This document shows, piece by piece, positions 10,366 to 23,060 of a stretch of DNA of 64,000 nucleotides; the first letter of the stretch is position 1, and each line of letters starts with the position of its first letter. The notes beneath the pieces are model-generated. The model was not told the DNA's origin and did no database searches. It saw only the letters and a list, made by a program, of their open reading frames with translations. Origin of the DNA: Neoconidiobolus thromboides FSU 785 (taxonomy: Eukaryota > Entomophthoromycota > Entomophthoromycetes > Entomophthorales > Neoconidiobolaceae); contig MU626346.1 in the NCBI GenBank assembly GCA_025603075.1, positions 20,914 through 84,913 of the forward strand, in the 5' to 3' direction. Both the position numbers and the translations under genes were made by a program.

Positions 10366-12025
10366 ATGGCTTTAAAAGTAAGTTGCTATTAGTGATAGTG
10401 TACCGCAAAAACTCACGGTTTAAAAATTTCCTAGGTAGAGATTGAACAATGGCAAGAAGCAGTAAAATGCTTTGAAGAAGAAAATTATTCAGAAGCGTTA
10501 TCTATCTTCCAAGTAAGTAACACTATAGAGGTTTTGCCACTCTTACTAATAATAAACTAGGATTTACCCGAATCTTTTAGGGTGGCGTTAAATATAGGGT
10601 TGGTATATGACGCTATGGATGACATTGAAAATTCAGTAAGTGCTCACTACTATGAACTAAAAAATATAATACTAACTATATTACCTTAGTTAAAATCTTT
10701 CGAAACTGCGGTAGGTATTGATCAATACTCAGCCATTGGTCATTATTGTAAAGGAAATGCTCGTTTCAAATTAGAAAGTTATGAAGAAGCAATTGAAGAC
10801 TATGATAAATCTTTTCAAGTAATTCATGCTTTAAAAACTTTATTTTATAACTAATCATATATTAAAGTATCTTAGGGGTAACCTGTTGATCAATTATGCT
10901 CAACTGGGGTTAGACCACACCTTATACTCATGTGAAGTAGCGTATAATCGATCCTTGTGTTACTCTCGTTTGGAAAATAAGGCCAAGTTTAAAGAGGATA
11001 TCATGTATGCAATGGTGAATAAACAACTTGATTCACATAGCGCTATTATCCCAAAAGCAGTCAAAAAAGATGGGAAGGTAAACTAATAAGTCAATCACGT
11101 ACTGAATCAGCTTATTAAATTTATTAAGGAATGTGAGCCAATACTATTGCCAAAAGGTTCCATCTTCCGACCAGCCGAAACCAAGTCTAAAAACACTAAA
11201 AAAGTAGATTATTTGGGAAAATCAAAGGTTATCGGGGCTCAAGATGATAAGGACAGTTTTACTGGATTTGCTGGTAAGCAAGCAAAAGAGGTAAATAACA
11301 ACGTAGGTGATTATAGGATAATTTCTTAATTTTAAATGTAATAGAATGCTGGTAATAGTAGTCCAATGCCTCAAATAACACCAGTAGAAATTCCCGAAAA
11401 GCCACCAGTCAAACTGAAAAGCATAGACGATACAGTATTAGCAGAGAAGAAGCGATTACACGCAGAAAAGAAAAAAAGAGAGTCAAGGAAGATCAAATTG
11501 CCTACCCCACCCTCTACGGGGTCGAGTGCCCCAGGGAGCCCAACCAATGCATCTAACAACAAAGTTAATAAACATAGTGCAGTGGTTCTGACGAATCAAA
11601 ATCATCAAATAGGCGCTTTAGGTACTCCAGCTAATTTCTATACACAGATGGTGAACCAGCCATATATGAATCATCCCGCTATGATCAAACCTTCGATACC
11701 TAAGCTGCCATTGCCTCCTGGCCAGGTAAAATTTTAATATGAATTAAGCTATTTTAAATTTTAACTTTCTTTCAAATAGCTTAAGGTGAAAGTGCATTAC
11801 AATGAGACATGTGTGTTGTTAATGAAAACGGATGTAAAATTTGAAAAGCTTTTAGATCGTGTACAAAAAAAGTTTAATAATAGTAAATTAAGGCTAAGAT
11901 ATAGAGATGAAGACGATGACTTTATTTTAATGACAGAACAGGAGGATTTGGATATTGCTAGAGGTTATCTAGGCGATAGTAAACATCCACCTGCAGATAG
12001 GGTTGAATTGTATGCTGGGGAATAG
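10366..12025 (+). CDS. noxR: NADPH-oxidase regulator NoxR (p67phox-like)
   Basis: Eight exons: 10366-10377, 10435-10512, 10561-10635, 10690-10818, 10868-11077, 11129-11290, 11345-11725, 11780-12025; 430 residues. The first exon codes for only four residues (MALK), followed by VEIEQW, matching the start of NoxR. Residues 1-~165 are TPR repeats, ending in YLRGN and NYAQLGL. FRPAE, DYLGK and FTGFAGKQ then match the activation region seen in NoxR and p67phox. A Pro/Ser-rich linker follows, and residues ~350-430 form a PB1 domain with the acidic RYRDEDDDF loop. No SH3 domain is present, as in other fungal NoxR. The family binds Rac and activates Nox enzymes that make superoxide at membranes. Using the acceptor at 10867 keeps the frame open; the next AG would shift it. 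Confidence 0.9.
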
Positions 12026-12557
12026 TGAAGAATATACAAATTGGAGATGAGTAGCTTTTTTTATTAATAAATTTTTATTTATTTGAGGTTAGATACAATT
12101 TTTTTGGTTGGGATGTGGGAAGTCTTTTTTGTAAGAGTGATTTGATCAAGTTTCTATCTAGGCTTTGAAGTAGACAGAAATTTTCAATTAAATTTTAATA
12201 AAACTTGATTTTTTAAACTTTGGCCTAATTTTCTAAAAGTAGCTAGCTTATTTAGCATTTAGACAAAAATTGTAAAAAGACCAAAAATTACAAAACTTAA
12301 TTTCGTTAAAAATTATAAATGAAAAATCAAGGAAATACTGATAAAATTCAAGCCATAAACTAAAACCGGTTTGATTTTATTGTCATCAGAAATTCAAATT
12401 CCAATAAAAAATTAAAATGAGAACATTTTGACAACCCCTATTTTATTTTTATTTTTATTATTTCTATTTCATTAACGAAAATAGCAACAATATATATCAT
12501 TAAGAATACTAGCAATATTACAGCGATTGGCATTGGATTTTGCAAACGAAAAATAAC
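12026..12557. other. Intergenic region, probable promoter
   Basis: A 532-bp AT-rich spacer between two genes on the same strand. I see no gene or repeat; it should hold the NoxR 3' end and the promoter of the methyltransferase-fusion gene. Confidence 0.5.
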
Positions 12558-15500
12558 ATGTGTCCTGTAAAAGACACAAAAAAGAAAGAAAACCCATTGA
12601 TCATTGGTAATTATATTACTAGAAATATACTTAAGAGGGTATGCTCTTTAGACGAGAATCCGCTACCTGAAGAGAAAGTGATAAAAAAAGACGGTAGAGG
12701 AAGACCAAAGAAAATCTATAGTTCGGCAGAGAATGGGAAAGGTAACAGCCAAACAGGTTTAAATTTTCGTTTACACTTGCTAACGTATTTTAAGTTCACA
12801 AGAAACACCCTCTAACCTCAAAGGTATCAAGTGGGGCTAAAAGAGAAGCTTTGAAGGAGATCGAGAATCATGAAATGAACACTGAAATAATAGTAACTTA
12901 TAACATTAACGACGAAGTATTAGTACTAGACCGAAAAGGCATCTGGTGCGAAGCTATTGTCATTAAACAAGAAAGTGATAAGGTTTGTATTAAATATAAA
13001 AATGAAGCGAGCTACAGGAATGAGTGGATAAGAACAGATCAAAATAGGATTAAACCATTAAGCTTTAATGGCGTGGAGGAAACCAAAAGGCTTGGGAATA
13101 GCTCTAGTGGTAAAAGTAGACTTTATTGTACTTAAACTTGTAGCTATTAACTAATAGTTTTTTAGTGATGCCGCTGAAAGCAACGAATCAACCCAAAAAA
13201 AATATAAAGGAGTTTAAAAAAGCTTTTAGCTTACCTAAAAAAGATCGTGGTAGGCCACGTAAACTTTTGCAAGTAGATAATCAGCTAAATACTTCAACTA
13301 AATACATTAAAAATGAAACTAAACTTGAAAAACCTATCATCCTGGAAGATCCAACCCCTATTCAAAACGTTTCAAACCTCCCATTAAACAGCACCATTTC
13401 ACGAAGTGATGGTTGGACATTATACTGCAATGAATGTAACTCTTTCATCGAACAATACCGATACTATTGCTTAGACTGCAAATCTTCAACTCTAAATGAA
13501 GGTGGAGAAGACTTCGATTTATGCCCTAACTGCTACTTGAAAAAATTTCCAAAAAAACATGAACATCCAAGGTTGTCTTTTGCTGTTGAATGTTTGATCA
13601 CTGAGCACAATGTAAACTCCTATTCGCGTAAAAAAGTAGGTGGTAAAATTGGTTACTTTCCTACTATCAATTCAAATTCAAACGAACCTTCTGGTACTCA
13701 GTTGATTGTTAGTTATGATCAGGATGCAATATTTCCATTGGTAATAGAAGATGGGAATGATAAAGAGATAAAATTGATAGCTCAAACAGATAAAGTAAGG
13801 AACAAATTACCACCTTCTCTGACTTTGAGGTATAAAAAAGAGATTAAAAAAAGCGTACCTACAATACCTGGTGTCTATCGTTATTTTCCATTATTTAATA
13901 AGCGAAGTTTGCCAAGAAAGATCACGTGTGTGTTTTGTCATGATACTGATAGCCATGTAGAAATTACTGGCGAATTATTCGATATTAAAAAACCCTTTAT
14001 CCTCAAACCAGGACCTAAAATGTGGCAAAAATATGCTGCTAGATTACAAAATGGGGAGTTGAGTTATTCAACATTAAAGTATTATTTTGGTGAAGTTTGG
14101 ACCAAAGAAATCCATGACTTATTAAAACCGCAAAATAAAAAAGGGCGACCAAAGAAGGGAATTCATAGTTTAAATCCATTTGAATCTTTAATCAACATGC
14201 CCAACTTTTTTTTGGATTTATTTTGGTGTCATATCAATTGTGCTAAATTTGTTGGTCAAGTACTAGTACTTGGAATAAATCCAAGTATAAAAAATCCATC
14301 TCAGTCAGATATCTATAACATTTCACGATCTGTAAGAGACAGCAATAAACATAAATGTAGTAAATGTAGAGGAATAGGGGCAATGATAGGATGTACCAAA
14401 GATGATTGTAGTAAATATTATCACTTAAAATGCACCGGGAAATCTATCCAACAATTTTTAAAAGGTGTAGTTTTCTTTTGCCCATATCATGAGAGCTTGT
14501 ATTATGAAAAAGATGCCTTTAATGAATACTTCCATTGTGATCTTTGTCATCTTCCTCTTCCCCTGGATCCAAAATTAGAATACAACGATCAAGGGGTACC
14601 CGTATTAACAAAAGAAATGCAAAAGGAATTCAAACTTCAGTACGATGAAATGATGAAGCAAAAATTAGAAGAAATAGTTAATATTGAAGAAGAACCAGAT
14701 ATGAAAATAGATCACTTTAGATTAGACACCTTCTCCGATTTATCTTCTTTAACTTCAATATCTGAAATAGGAGACCAAACATTTCTAATGTCAAGCCCAG
14801 TGTCAAGTTTAACGGATGTGTCGTGTTTAAATATCCCAGATTGGTTTGAAAGAGATTTGAGTGGATTTAAAGAAACCGATTATGGGACAGAGAGTAGAGC
14901 GAATAAAAAATCAGAGTTAGGCGTAAAGGAAAATGGTATTCATGAGAATCAAATTGAGATGAAGGATGTTATTCAAGATGTCCTGCAGTTAGACTTGGAA
15001 GCAAATCATATTAATACCAATGGTATTCAAAAGGAAAAGGAAAAATCAAATATGGATATAAATAATATGGATGAAAAATATTGTTTAGGCAATAATGATA
15101 CCCTTAATGAAATTGAAACCATGAATGGGAATGGGGATGAGAATAATATTCCAGGTAATATTGATAATAAAAACGACAATAATAATAGTTTTCAAAATAA
15201 TATCGAAGGCCCAGATAGCGATAATTCACTATTAAACATGAAACCAATCGAAGCTAAAGAGATGGATTTAGAATATTCTTTTGACATGGAAAAAGCAAAT
15301 GAGCCTTCAATTAATAATTTACATACAATTGAAATTGAAGATGCATTAATTGAAATTGAAGAAGATGAAGATGAAGATGAAGAGGATGATAAGTTAGATA
15401 TCGAAAATTACACTTTAGATCTACACCAAGGTAGTGATATTATTATTGATGATGATGGTCCAATTGAGAAAATTGTTGATATTGACACTAATGAGGAAGA

Positions 15501-18086
15501 AATAAGTAAGTTTTAAACTATTAATATATTAATAATATGTTTATTAATTTACATTTAGTTACTGAAGAAATTGATATACTCAATAATGATAAATTGAAAT
15601 ATAGTTGGTTTACTTGTTTTACTTGTTTAAAGCAAGCTACTTTTTCTTCTTATGACCTTTGTTCTCTGGTAGGAGTTTATTTATTATATATAATTGTGTT
15701 CTTAATTAGAATATTTTAGTGTTATCATCATCGATTTGAATTAGTGGAACATGATCATGATAAAGAATCCTTTGTAATCACAGGTAAAAATCTAAAATTA
15801 GTTTAAACTATACATAGTTTACTGGCTATTTGTTATTTTATAGACCAAGATCGAATGCTATTAACATCTACGCGTTCTAAAGTTAGTTTACCAATTAGAA
15901 GTAAATGTTTTATAAGAACCAAATAGATTATTATTAATGTTTTATTTATTTAATAGAGAAAAGAAATGATGAACAAGAGATAAGAAATTTAAAAAAGGGC
16001 AGAAAAAAATTACAATGTGCTTATTGTTGGTGCGAAAAATCTAAAGTTTGGAGAAAAAGTAATTTAAATAGATTATAGTAATAATAAACAATATATTAAT
16101 ACTTTGATAGGCTATTATGGAGTCTTGTTATGCCATCAATGTTTTAGTTCTGGAGAAAAAGGAAAATTAAGAAAAAAAAGACTATCAAAGAAAAGTAAAG
16201 GAAAACAAGATAAAAAGCAATCCAATCAATACAATACAAATACAGAGGAGTATACTCATTTGCCTTATAATACAAGAACAATGTATGATCATTATCATTT
16301 ACCTTTAGATAATAATCAAGCTAAACTATTGGATTCTTATGGACCAAAAGAAAATCAATCATATTCTTTAAATTTGTATTCGACTTATTTAGATATACCT
16401 GGAAGAGCTCCAAGATGTAAATAATATTATGATTATGTTATACATTTTTATTTGGAAATTAATTGTTTTTCTATTTAGGGGCTTCGCATTCTGCTTCAGA
16501 TTATCATGGTACTTGGTTAGCACAAACAGTACGAAGATCGTTATTAAAATATACTAAACCTGGAGCACTTGTTTTATCTAATTTTTTAGGTAGAGGCACA
16601 GATGCTATTGAATGTTTTTTGAATGGTAGAAAGTAAGAATATATTAGATAAAATAACAGATAAATAACTTTTATTAATACTACATCATAATAGATGTATT
16701 GGTGTAGATATAAATCCAGTAGCTATAACTTTAAGTCAAAAGAATTGTAGTTTTGCATTACCGCCCAGTTTAAAAATGGATGTTAGTTTAAGACCATTGA
16801 TATTACAAGGAGATGCAAGAAATTTAAGTAATTTAAGTAAGATTAATGAATGTAAATTTGATCATATATTATCCCATCCACCTTATAAAGATTGTGTACA
16901 ATATTCAACTAATTTAAGTGGAGATTTGTCAAGGATTAGTAACGAGTTGGAATTTCAAAATCAAATGTCATTAGTAGCAAAAGAATCATGGAAATTATTA
17001 AAAACAAATGGTAGATTAACCTTAGGTATTGGTGATAATCGAAGTAAATGTTTTTATATACCAGTTGGTTATCAAACAATAAGAAGTTACATGAACATTG
17101 GATTTGAGTTAGAAGAATTAATATTAAAAAGACAACGGCAATGTCAAATGTATGGTTTAGGAACTTATCTTTCAGAAAAATTTGATTTTTTAATCTTAAC
17201 TCATGAATATATTGCTATATTTAGAAAAAGAAAAAAAGAAGTATCAAAACGAATAGCAGCTATTTTATTATCACCAGAAGATGTATTATATGGTAAAGGT
17301 ATAATTAAAGTAGAATTAATTGCTCACGGAGTACCTAATTATCCAATTAATCGTAAAGAAAACATTATGGGTACAGTATGGCTGTTTGAAACATCAGAAA
17401 TTTATTCCTTTGAAAATTTAATACAATCTAGAATGATTGAGAGATTTGCACCAGTAAATAAAAATTGGGAAGAAGCTAAATTAAATTTTATTTATGAACA
17501 AAAATCAGAAATGACATCACCACCCAAAATTAACAATTCTGATAAAAAACAAGAAATTAATGAGTATGAAAGAAAAAGATTAAACCGAATAAGACAAAAT
17601 AATCAAATGATGTTAAAATTAGGTTTAAACGTTGATATTAATGATACTACTAATGATGATATTAACCATTATGATTTTATGATGTCTTTACCACCAAATG
17701 AAAAGAATTTATTAGGATTGATTTATATTTCTCATATACCTAACTATTTATTAGCTTCATTTACAATCCCATATTTAAGAAAAACAATATTACAAATAAT
17801 AAGAGAGAATTATGATCGGTTAGATGAAAACGGTTTATTTATTATTGGTATACAAGATTATCGATTACACAAGAAAAATGGGAATCGACTAATACCATTA
17901 AGTTTATTAGTATTAGAAGATATTATTAGAAATTTTGAATTCAAATTAAAATTAAAAGAATTTATTGTTTGTGTACCAGAAGGTTGGAAATTATCACCTG
18001 ATAAATTGGAAAATGGAGATGAAGATTTCAAATCTCATTTACCTATTGTTCATGTGAATTATTATATTCTAGTTAAATCAAAGTAA
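12558..18086 (+). CDS. Chromatin-reader / bacterial-type DNA methyltransferase fusion
   Basis: Ten exons: 12558-12741, 12795-13109, 13166-15505, 15559-15668, 15720-15783, 15844-15900, 15957-16058, 16111-16416, 16479-16632, 16694-18086; all junctions are GT-AG and in frame, giving 1,674 residues. In order: AT-hook GRGRPKK (46-52); Tudor-like fold (about 97-148; W112, Y129, W139); AT-hook DRGRPRK (193-199); ZZ finger (C254, C257, C268, C271, C286, C289, H298, H300); extended PHD (421-608) with a third AT-hook-like GRPKK; acidic Asn-rich stretch (about 700-945); C966/C969/C981/C984 cluster; GATA-type finger CX2CX17CX2C (1044-1068); methyltransferase (about 1160-1400) with NFLGRGT (motif I), GVDINP, GDAR and SHPPY (motif IV, 1271-1275); then a second Rossmann-like part (about 1530-1674). 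The catalytic part resembles prokaryotic N4-cytosine/N6-adenine DNA methyltransferases. A nuclear DNA-modifying role is inferred; an RNA substrate or loss of activity is possible. Confidence 0.8.
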
Positions 18087-18192
18087 ATAAATTGTCATTA
18101 AATAAAATAATTTATTAAAATTATTATTATTTATTTCAAATAAAACTCAATTATAATATATATATACAAATGTTCCTTTATTCTATTTTATT

Positions 18193-19486
18193 TTATTCTT
18201 TAATAACTTCAATATACCAATTATCTTTATCATAACCACTGTTGATCATTTGAAGTTTATTATCCGTTGATAAAACTAATTCTTCTAATTCACCTTGTTT
18301 AAATAAATGATAATATCTTTGATAAACTTTATCTTCATTATCTTGAGTAAATGATTTATTTAATACCCAAGGCACTAAAACATCTTGAACATTAGGATCA
18401 AAATCTCTTCGACTCTAAACAATTTAAATAGAAAATATTAATAGAAAATAAAATAAAATACTAATCATTATAAAATTAAATTATTCTAATATTAATATTA
18501 ACCCTTACCTTTTGTTCTAAGGCCCAAACATAAACTAATAATTTACCGCCTGGTTTAATAATCCTTATTAATTCCTATATTATTATGAAAATTATATTAA
18601 TTCAAATTATCTATAAATCCTCTTCCATCTCTTTTTTTTACCTGCACTGCTTTTTTCCTACGTTCATTAGTAGTTAAATGATGAATCACTGCTACTGAGA
18701 TACAAAAATCCTAAATTTTAAAAAAGAATCGGATAATTAATATACTTGAGAATGCTAATCAAATAATAATAATGATAGTATAAAAAATACAATATATATA
18801 ATAATGTGAATTCGAACTTACAAATGCATTATCCCTATATGGAAGGGTTAAGTTATCAGCTACTAAAGCTTCAAAGCCTCGTTCAGAGCAGATTTCAATG
18901 AGATTGGAACTCCTAAATAAAATTCAAGTTTAATTAAATATTATTAATTTCTAGAGTTTCTCTATTTTCTATCCTTAATATTTAATCTTTATCCTAAGCC
19001 TTTACTTTTTTTAAAATAAATAGCATTTAAATATTCAATAAAAATTAACTACAACCTACCTATCACTTCCCATAACCATTAATTTTTTATTCACTCCCAT
19101 ATATTTTCCATTACCACATCCAATATCTGCTCCTATAGAATGTTCTGGTAAAGAATTTAAAAATCTTTCAATAATGGGCCAAGGCTATTAATTTATATTA
19201 ATTAAATCAATCCATTAATTGAACTTAATTTTATTTATTGTTTTATTTATTATTTTTATTATTTCATATTATACGTTATTATATGTCTTTGTTTTTATTT
19301 GTTCTCATCTTTATTTTGTATAACTATTAATTTCCTTACCTTATATCGTGTATTAGAAAAATGAGATGCAATATCATTATATACTTTATGAACATATTCT
19401 TCTTCCTGTTTTTGCCTTTCTTTGAATTGGTTTTGATCTATACTTTCTTCAAATGGGGTAGGTACTGGTTTATTTGGATGACTCAT
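18193..19486 (-). CDS. TRM9: tRNA wobble-uridine carboxymethyl methyltransferase Trm9
   Basis: Six exons on the minus strand: 19340-19486, 19060-19184, 18822-18912, 18642-18710, 18509-18574, 18193-18414; 239 residues. The N-terminus contains [17 protein letters not shown] and TRYKPWP, diagnostic of Trm9/ALKBH8-type enzymes. The S-adenosylmethionine fold follows: [43 protein letters not shown] and [16 protein letters not shown]. The family methylates 5-carboxymethyluridine at tRNA position 34, completing mcm5U with the partner Trm112 (not in this window). It is slightly shorter than yeast Trm9. Its stop lies ~106 bp from the convergent stop of the methyltransferase fusion, and its start ~250 bp from the stop of SET1 on the same strand. 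Confidence 0.93.
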
Positions 19487-19737
19487 TTTACAACAATAAA
19501 AAACTAAAATTGAAGGCTTTTAAATTTGAGTGTTTTTTAAATGTTTGGAAATTCAACGAAATTTTAATTCTTGTTAAGGAATACTTACTATCTCAAAAAT
19601 TTACTAATAAACATTTTAAAATAATAGAATTTTATTTATTAAAAATATTTCACCCAAAAATTAGCTCCCCAGAAACAAAAAAATACCCACACCTATAAAA
19701 CTCTTCCATGAACTCATACTTGACTAGTGCTTTGAAT

Positions 19738-22700
19738 CTAATTCAAATACCCTCTACACTTTACTGTACCACATAAACATTTAATTTTATGCTCTTCATC
19801 TTCCAGTGGAAACTGATAATCATATGTAATTTCCTCTGCCCTTCTAATATCCGAATTAGCAAAAATAAGGATTCTAAGATTACCATCAACCATAGTAATT
19901 TTAGCTGAACAATTCGGTGTACAAGAATGATTAATAAACCTAGCAATATTACCTTTTGTAGTGGCATCGATAACATACATATCATTAACTCGAAAAAGGT
20001 AACTAGAATCAATCCCATTTGCTAAATAATGTTTTTCTCGAACATCCGCTAAATGAGATCGTATTAATTCACCTACATATTCAATGACTAATTCCCCTTT
20101 TTGAATTAATTCAACTGCAAACAAACCCCAATCATGAATACTTGATCGGGCTAATACTATTCGACTAGCTCCATCCTCTAATTGTTGGGCTAGATTTTGG
20201 GCAGTAGAAGAATAGGGAATCCACTTTCCTAAACGATAAGCTTGGCCTCGAATAGCTGCCATCAAACTAAATCGATATTTATATCTTTTCATGACTTCGG
20301 TCACTTTATAATATCCTTGTGTTCTAGCTGATCCTGTGGAATTTTTGGGTAATTCATTAAAATCGGGAAAATTTAATTCATCTTCATTATACAAATCAAC
20401 AAATTCAGAATCTGAAATATCTTCCTCTTCTTCTTTACTTGATTTTCGTTTACTGACTTTATCTGTTAGGTTTTGTTTTGAACTTGGTTCATTTTTGATA
20501 TCGTCATTTGGTGATAGTATACTTTCATTATATAAATCCCCTTTTTTATTGTTTTTAATTATTTTCAATATTGATTTATTATCTGATTTATCTTCATCAT
20601 TATTTGTACTTGAAGATAAACCATCATTTATGATTTTATTACCATCTAAGTTACTTTTGATTATTGGAGAATTAAATTGCGATCCTTTATTATCTTCATT
20701 CTCTTTTTTTCTTAAAGAATTACTAATCTTTTTAAATGTTGGTAATCCAGAGGATGGTAATCTTTTATGAAAATTCATTGTTTTCTGTTCTGTATTTAAT
20801 TTCGTTTCTGGATTTCGAAATTCATTTAATTTTTGTAATTTTCCAATTAATCGATAGGTAAGAAACCCTTTTGCCAAATCACTTTTGGAACATCTTTTAG
20901 CATTCTTTTTATTCGAAAATATCACTACCCAACATCGATTTTCTTTAGTTACCTATCATAATAAATTAATAATCATAAATAATCATATCTATACTGCTTA
21001 CCTGTGTAGGTGAAAAATCTTTGAAATGCTCCATTAGATCAGCTTCTTTTGCAAGAAACAAAGGTAAAAATTTAGAATCAAAAGCAATACAATACTCCAC
21101 AGGTTCTTTATCCGGCTAATAAATTATAAATTACTTTATTAAAATAAAATAACGCTAAGCTTACTTCTTCTGAATCTTCCGAATCTTCAACTTTATTCAC
21201 GGCTTGATTTTTCAAATCCATACAACTACCATTCCTATAACTATCCGCATTTGATTTTTCATTATAGTTGGCTCTTTCAGACCAATATTCATTTCTTTTA
21301 TCATAATCATAATTATCTCTTCTAGAAGAGTTATAAAAATTGGGACGACTACTACGCCAAGGTGAGTTATACCCATCATCATATCTTCTATTCCTATTAT
21401 TCCAGCTCTCTTTTGAGTAAGGATAGCCTGGGCTATCCAATCGGTCATCTCTTCTTATATATCTGTTAGAATAACTATCTATATACCTAGAATTTCGATC
21501 ACTTTCTCTATCCTTTCTCCAAGGTGAATTTAAATGACTTTTGGATTTAATGTCATTATATTCTTGACTATATCCGGAATACTCTGGACTTAATCGATGT
21601 TCAAATTTATCTTTTTCATATGTATCTAAATACCTTTTCCTATCATATAGATCATTTTCTTCTAGACTATTTTGTTCATGGTATTTGGTATCCTCTTCCC
21701 TTTTTTGTAAATCATTATAACTGTTCCATGAATTTTTTAATGGTGAGTCTTTGTATGCTTTATAATTTGTATCCTTTTGGTCATATCCCACTGAATAAGT
21801 TGATGTAGTTTCAAAATTTGTTAAAGATTTGGTCATTACAGTTCCATTTTCATAATGTATTTTAAATTCTTTGGACTCGGCAGGTATACTCGATTCATTC
21901 GACGTGTCATTTGATCCATTCTTTTTATTATTTGCAAAAGTTTGATAGTCAATATCATTATCTTGGTTATTTTTTAAAATATTCGTGTCGTTATCTTGTA
22001 ATTTCATATCATTCGATATTGCGTGACTACTTTGTTCATCTAAGCTTTTACTTTTTTTACTTGGATTAGTTTCTACCTCTTTTTCAAATATATCACCTAT
22101 TTGAGTCACTATTCTTCCTTCAATATTCTGAGCTTCTGGTATAGTTGAATGTTTTTGTTCATTGCTTTCAACACGGGAAGTATTTGTTATGCTTTCACCC
22201 TGGTTATAATTGACTTCACTCTTTTTGTTATATGAACTATGGCTCTTTGCATCTTCGAAAATCTGATGTTTGTTGACATTCATAATATGAGCAAAATGAG
22301 AGCTCATCTTCTCTCTTTGTATCTCTACTTCATTATTAAATAGTTCGCCTCTAGGGTCCATTCGAACTTTCAACTCGGAATCTTCGATAAAAATTGGCCT
22401 TTGACAACTAATAGCTAAATTAACAGAATAAGCACTTTCAGGATCCAATAAAGAACCAGTACCATAAACTATCTTAGCAACTCCAAGACTTGAATAAGTG
22501 AAGTTACATCGCGGCATTTCAATCTTCAATATATTACCAAAGTTTACAAATTTCTTAGCTAATTGTTCTGACGATACAGACAACGGTATATTCGTTACTA
22601 ATATACTACTCGCTTCAAAAGGCCCTATCGTGTTTTGATCTTGCTAACTAAGATTAGTTTGGGTTCTTTTAAATTATGAGTAATAATAGTTTACTTGTAA

Positions 22701-23060
22701 ACAAACTTCAGATAAAAAAGTCAAGTAGCTTTGTTTGTATGCAAAGTTCACTAGCCGTATTGGTCGATTTTTTATTAGTCTTGGGTCTTCAATGGTTGAA
22801 TCTATCTTCCAGTCATCTTCAACATCAATTATCTTTTTATGGACAGTAACTTGAGTTACTTGAGTTTCGATTTCTAAATCCGTTGTTTTCTCTTGATTTA
22901 AATCATGTTCTATCTTCCTATCTTTTAAGCTTAGAGGATCTTCTTTTTTCACCGTGGTATCAGTGATCTCTAAGGTTGGTTCACTGGGTTTTCCAGTTTC
23001 ATTATTTTTGATTAAAGTTTCATTACTTTCTTCTTCTTTCCTTCGGTTTTCAAGCTCCAT
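19738..23060 (-). CDS. SET1: Histone H3K4 methyltransferase Set1 (COMPASS)
   Basis: Four exons: 22695-23060, 21165-22643, 21002-21115, 19738-20952; 1,057 residues. Residues ~129-215 form the Set1-type RRM (ILVTNIPLSVSSEQLAKKF), followed by a long Ser/Asp/Arg-rich disordered stretch. The n-SET region has SARTQGYYKV (about 861-870). The SET domain (about 920-1036) has SSIHDWGLFA, IEYVGELIR and the AdoMet/catalytic RFINHSCTPNC (991-1001) and EEITYDY; the post-SET CLC...C and final RGYLN end the protein exactly as in Set1. It mono-, di- and trimethylates H3K4 at active promoters within COMPASS. The start is set by an in-frame stop immediately upstream. Trm9 follows on the same strand. Confidence 0.95.

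Noticed and set aside
10819-10876. One-base frameshift between NoxR exons 4 and 5
   Set aside because: It appears only if the AG at 10875 is used. The acceptor at 10867 gives YLRGNLL in frame, matching NoxR and p67phox.
12851-13135. Separate small gene with a Tudor-like domain
   Set aside because: Splice sites at 12741/12795 and 13109/13166 join it in frame to AT-hook and ZZ exons, so it is exon 2 of the fusion gene.
16104-16424. Stand-alone zinc-finger gene
   Set aside because: Its first codons are intronic; GT-AG junctions on both sides connect it in frame with the methyltransferase exons, and only the join completes the CX2CX17CX2C finger.
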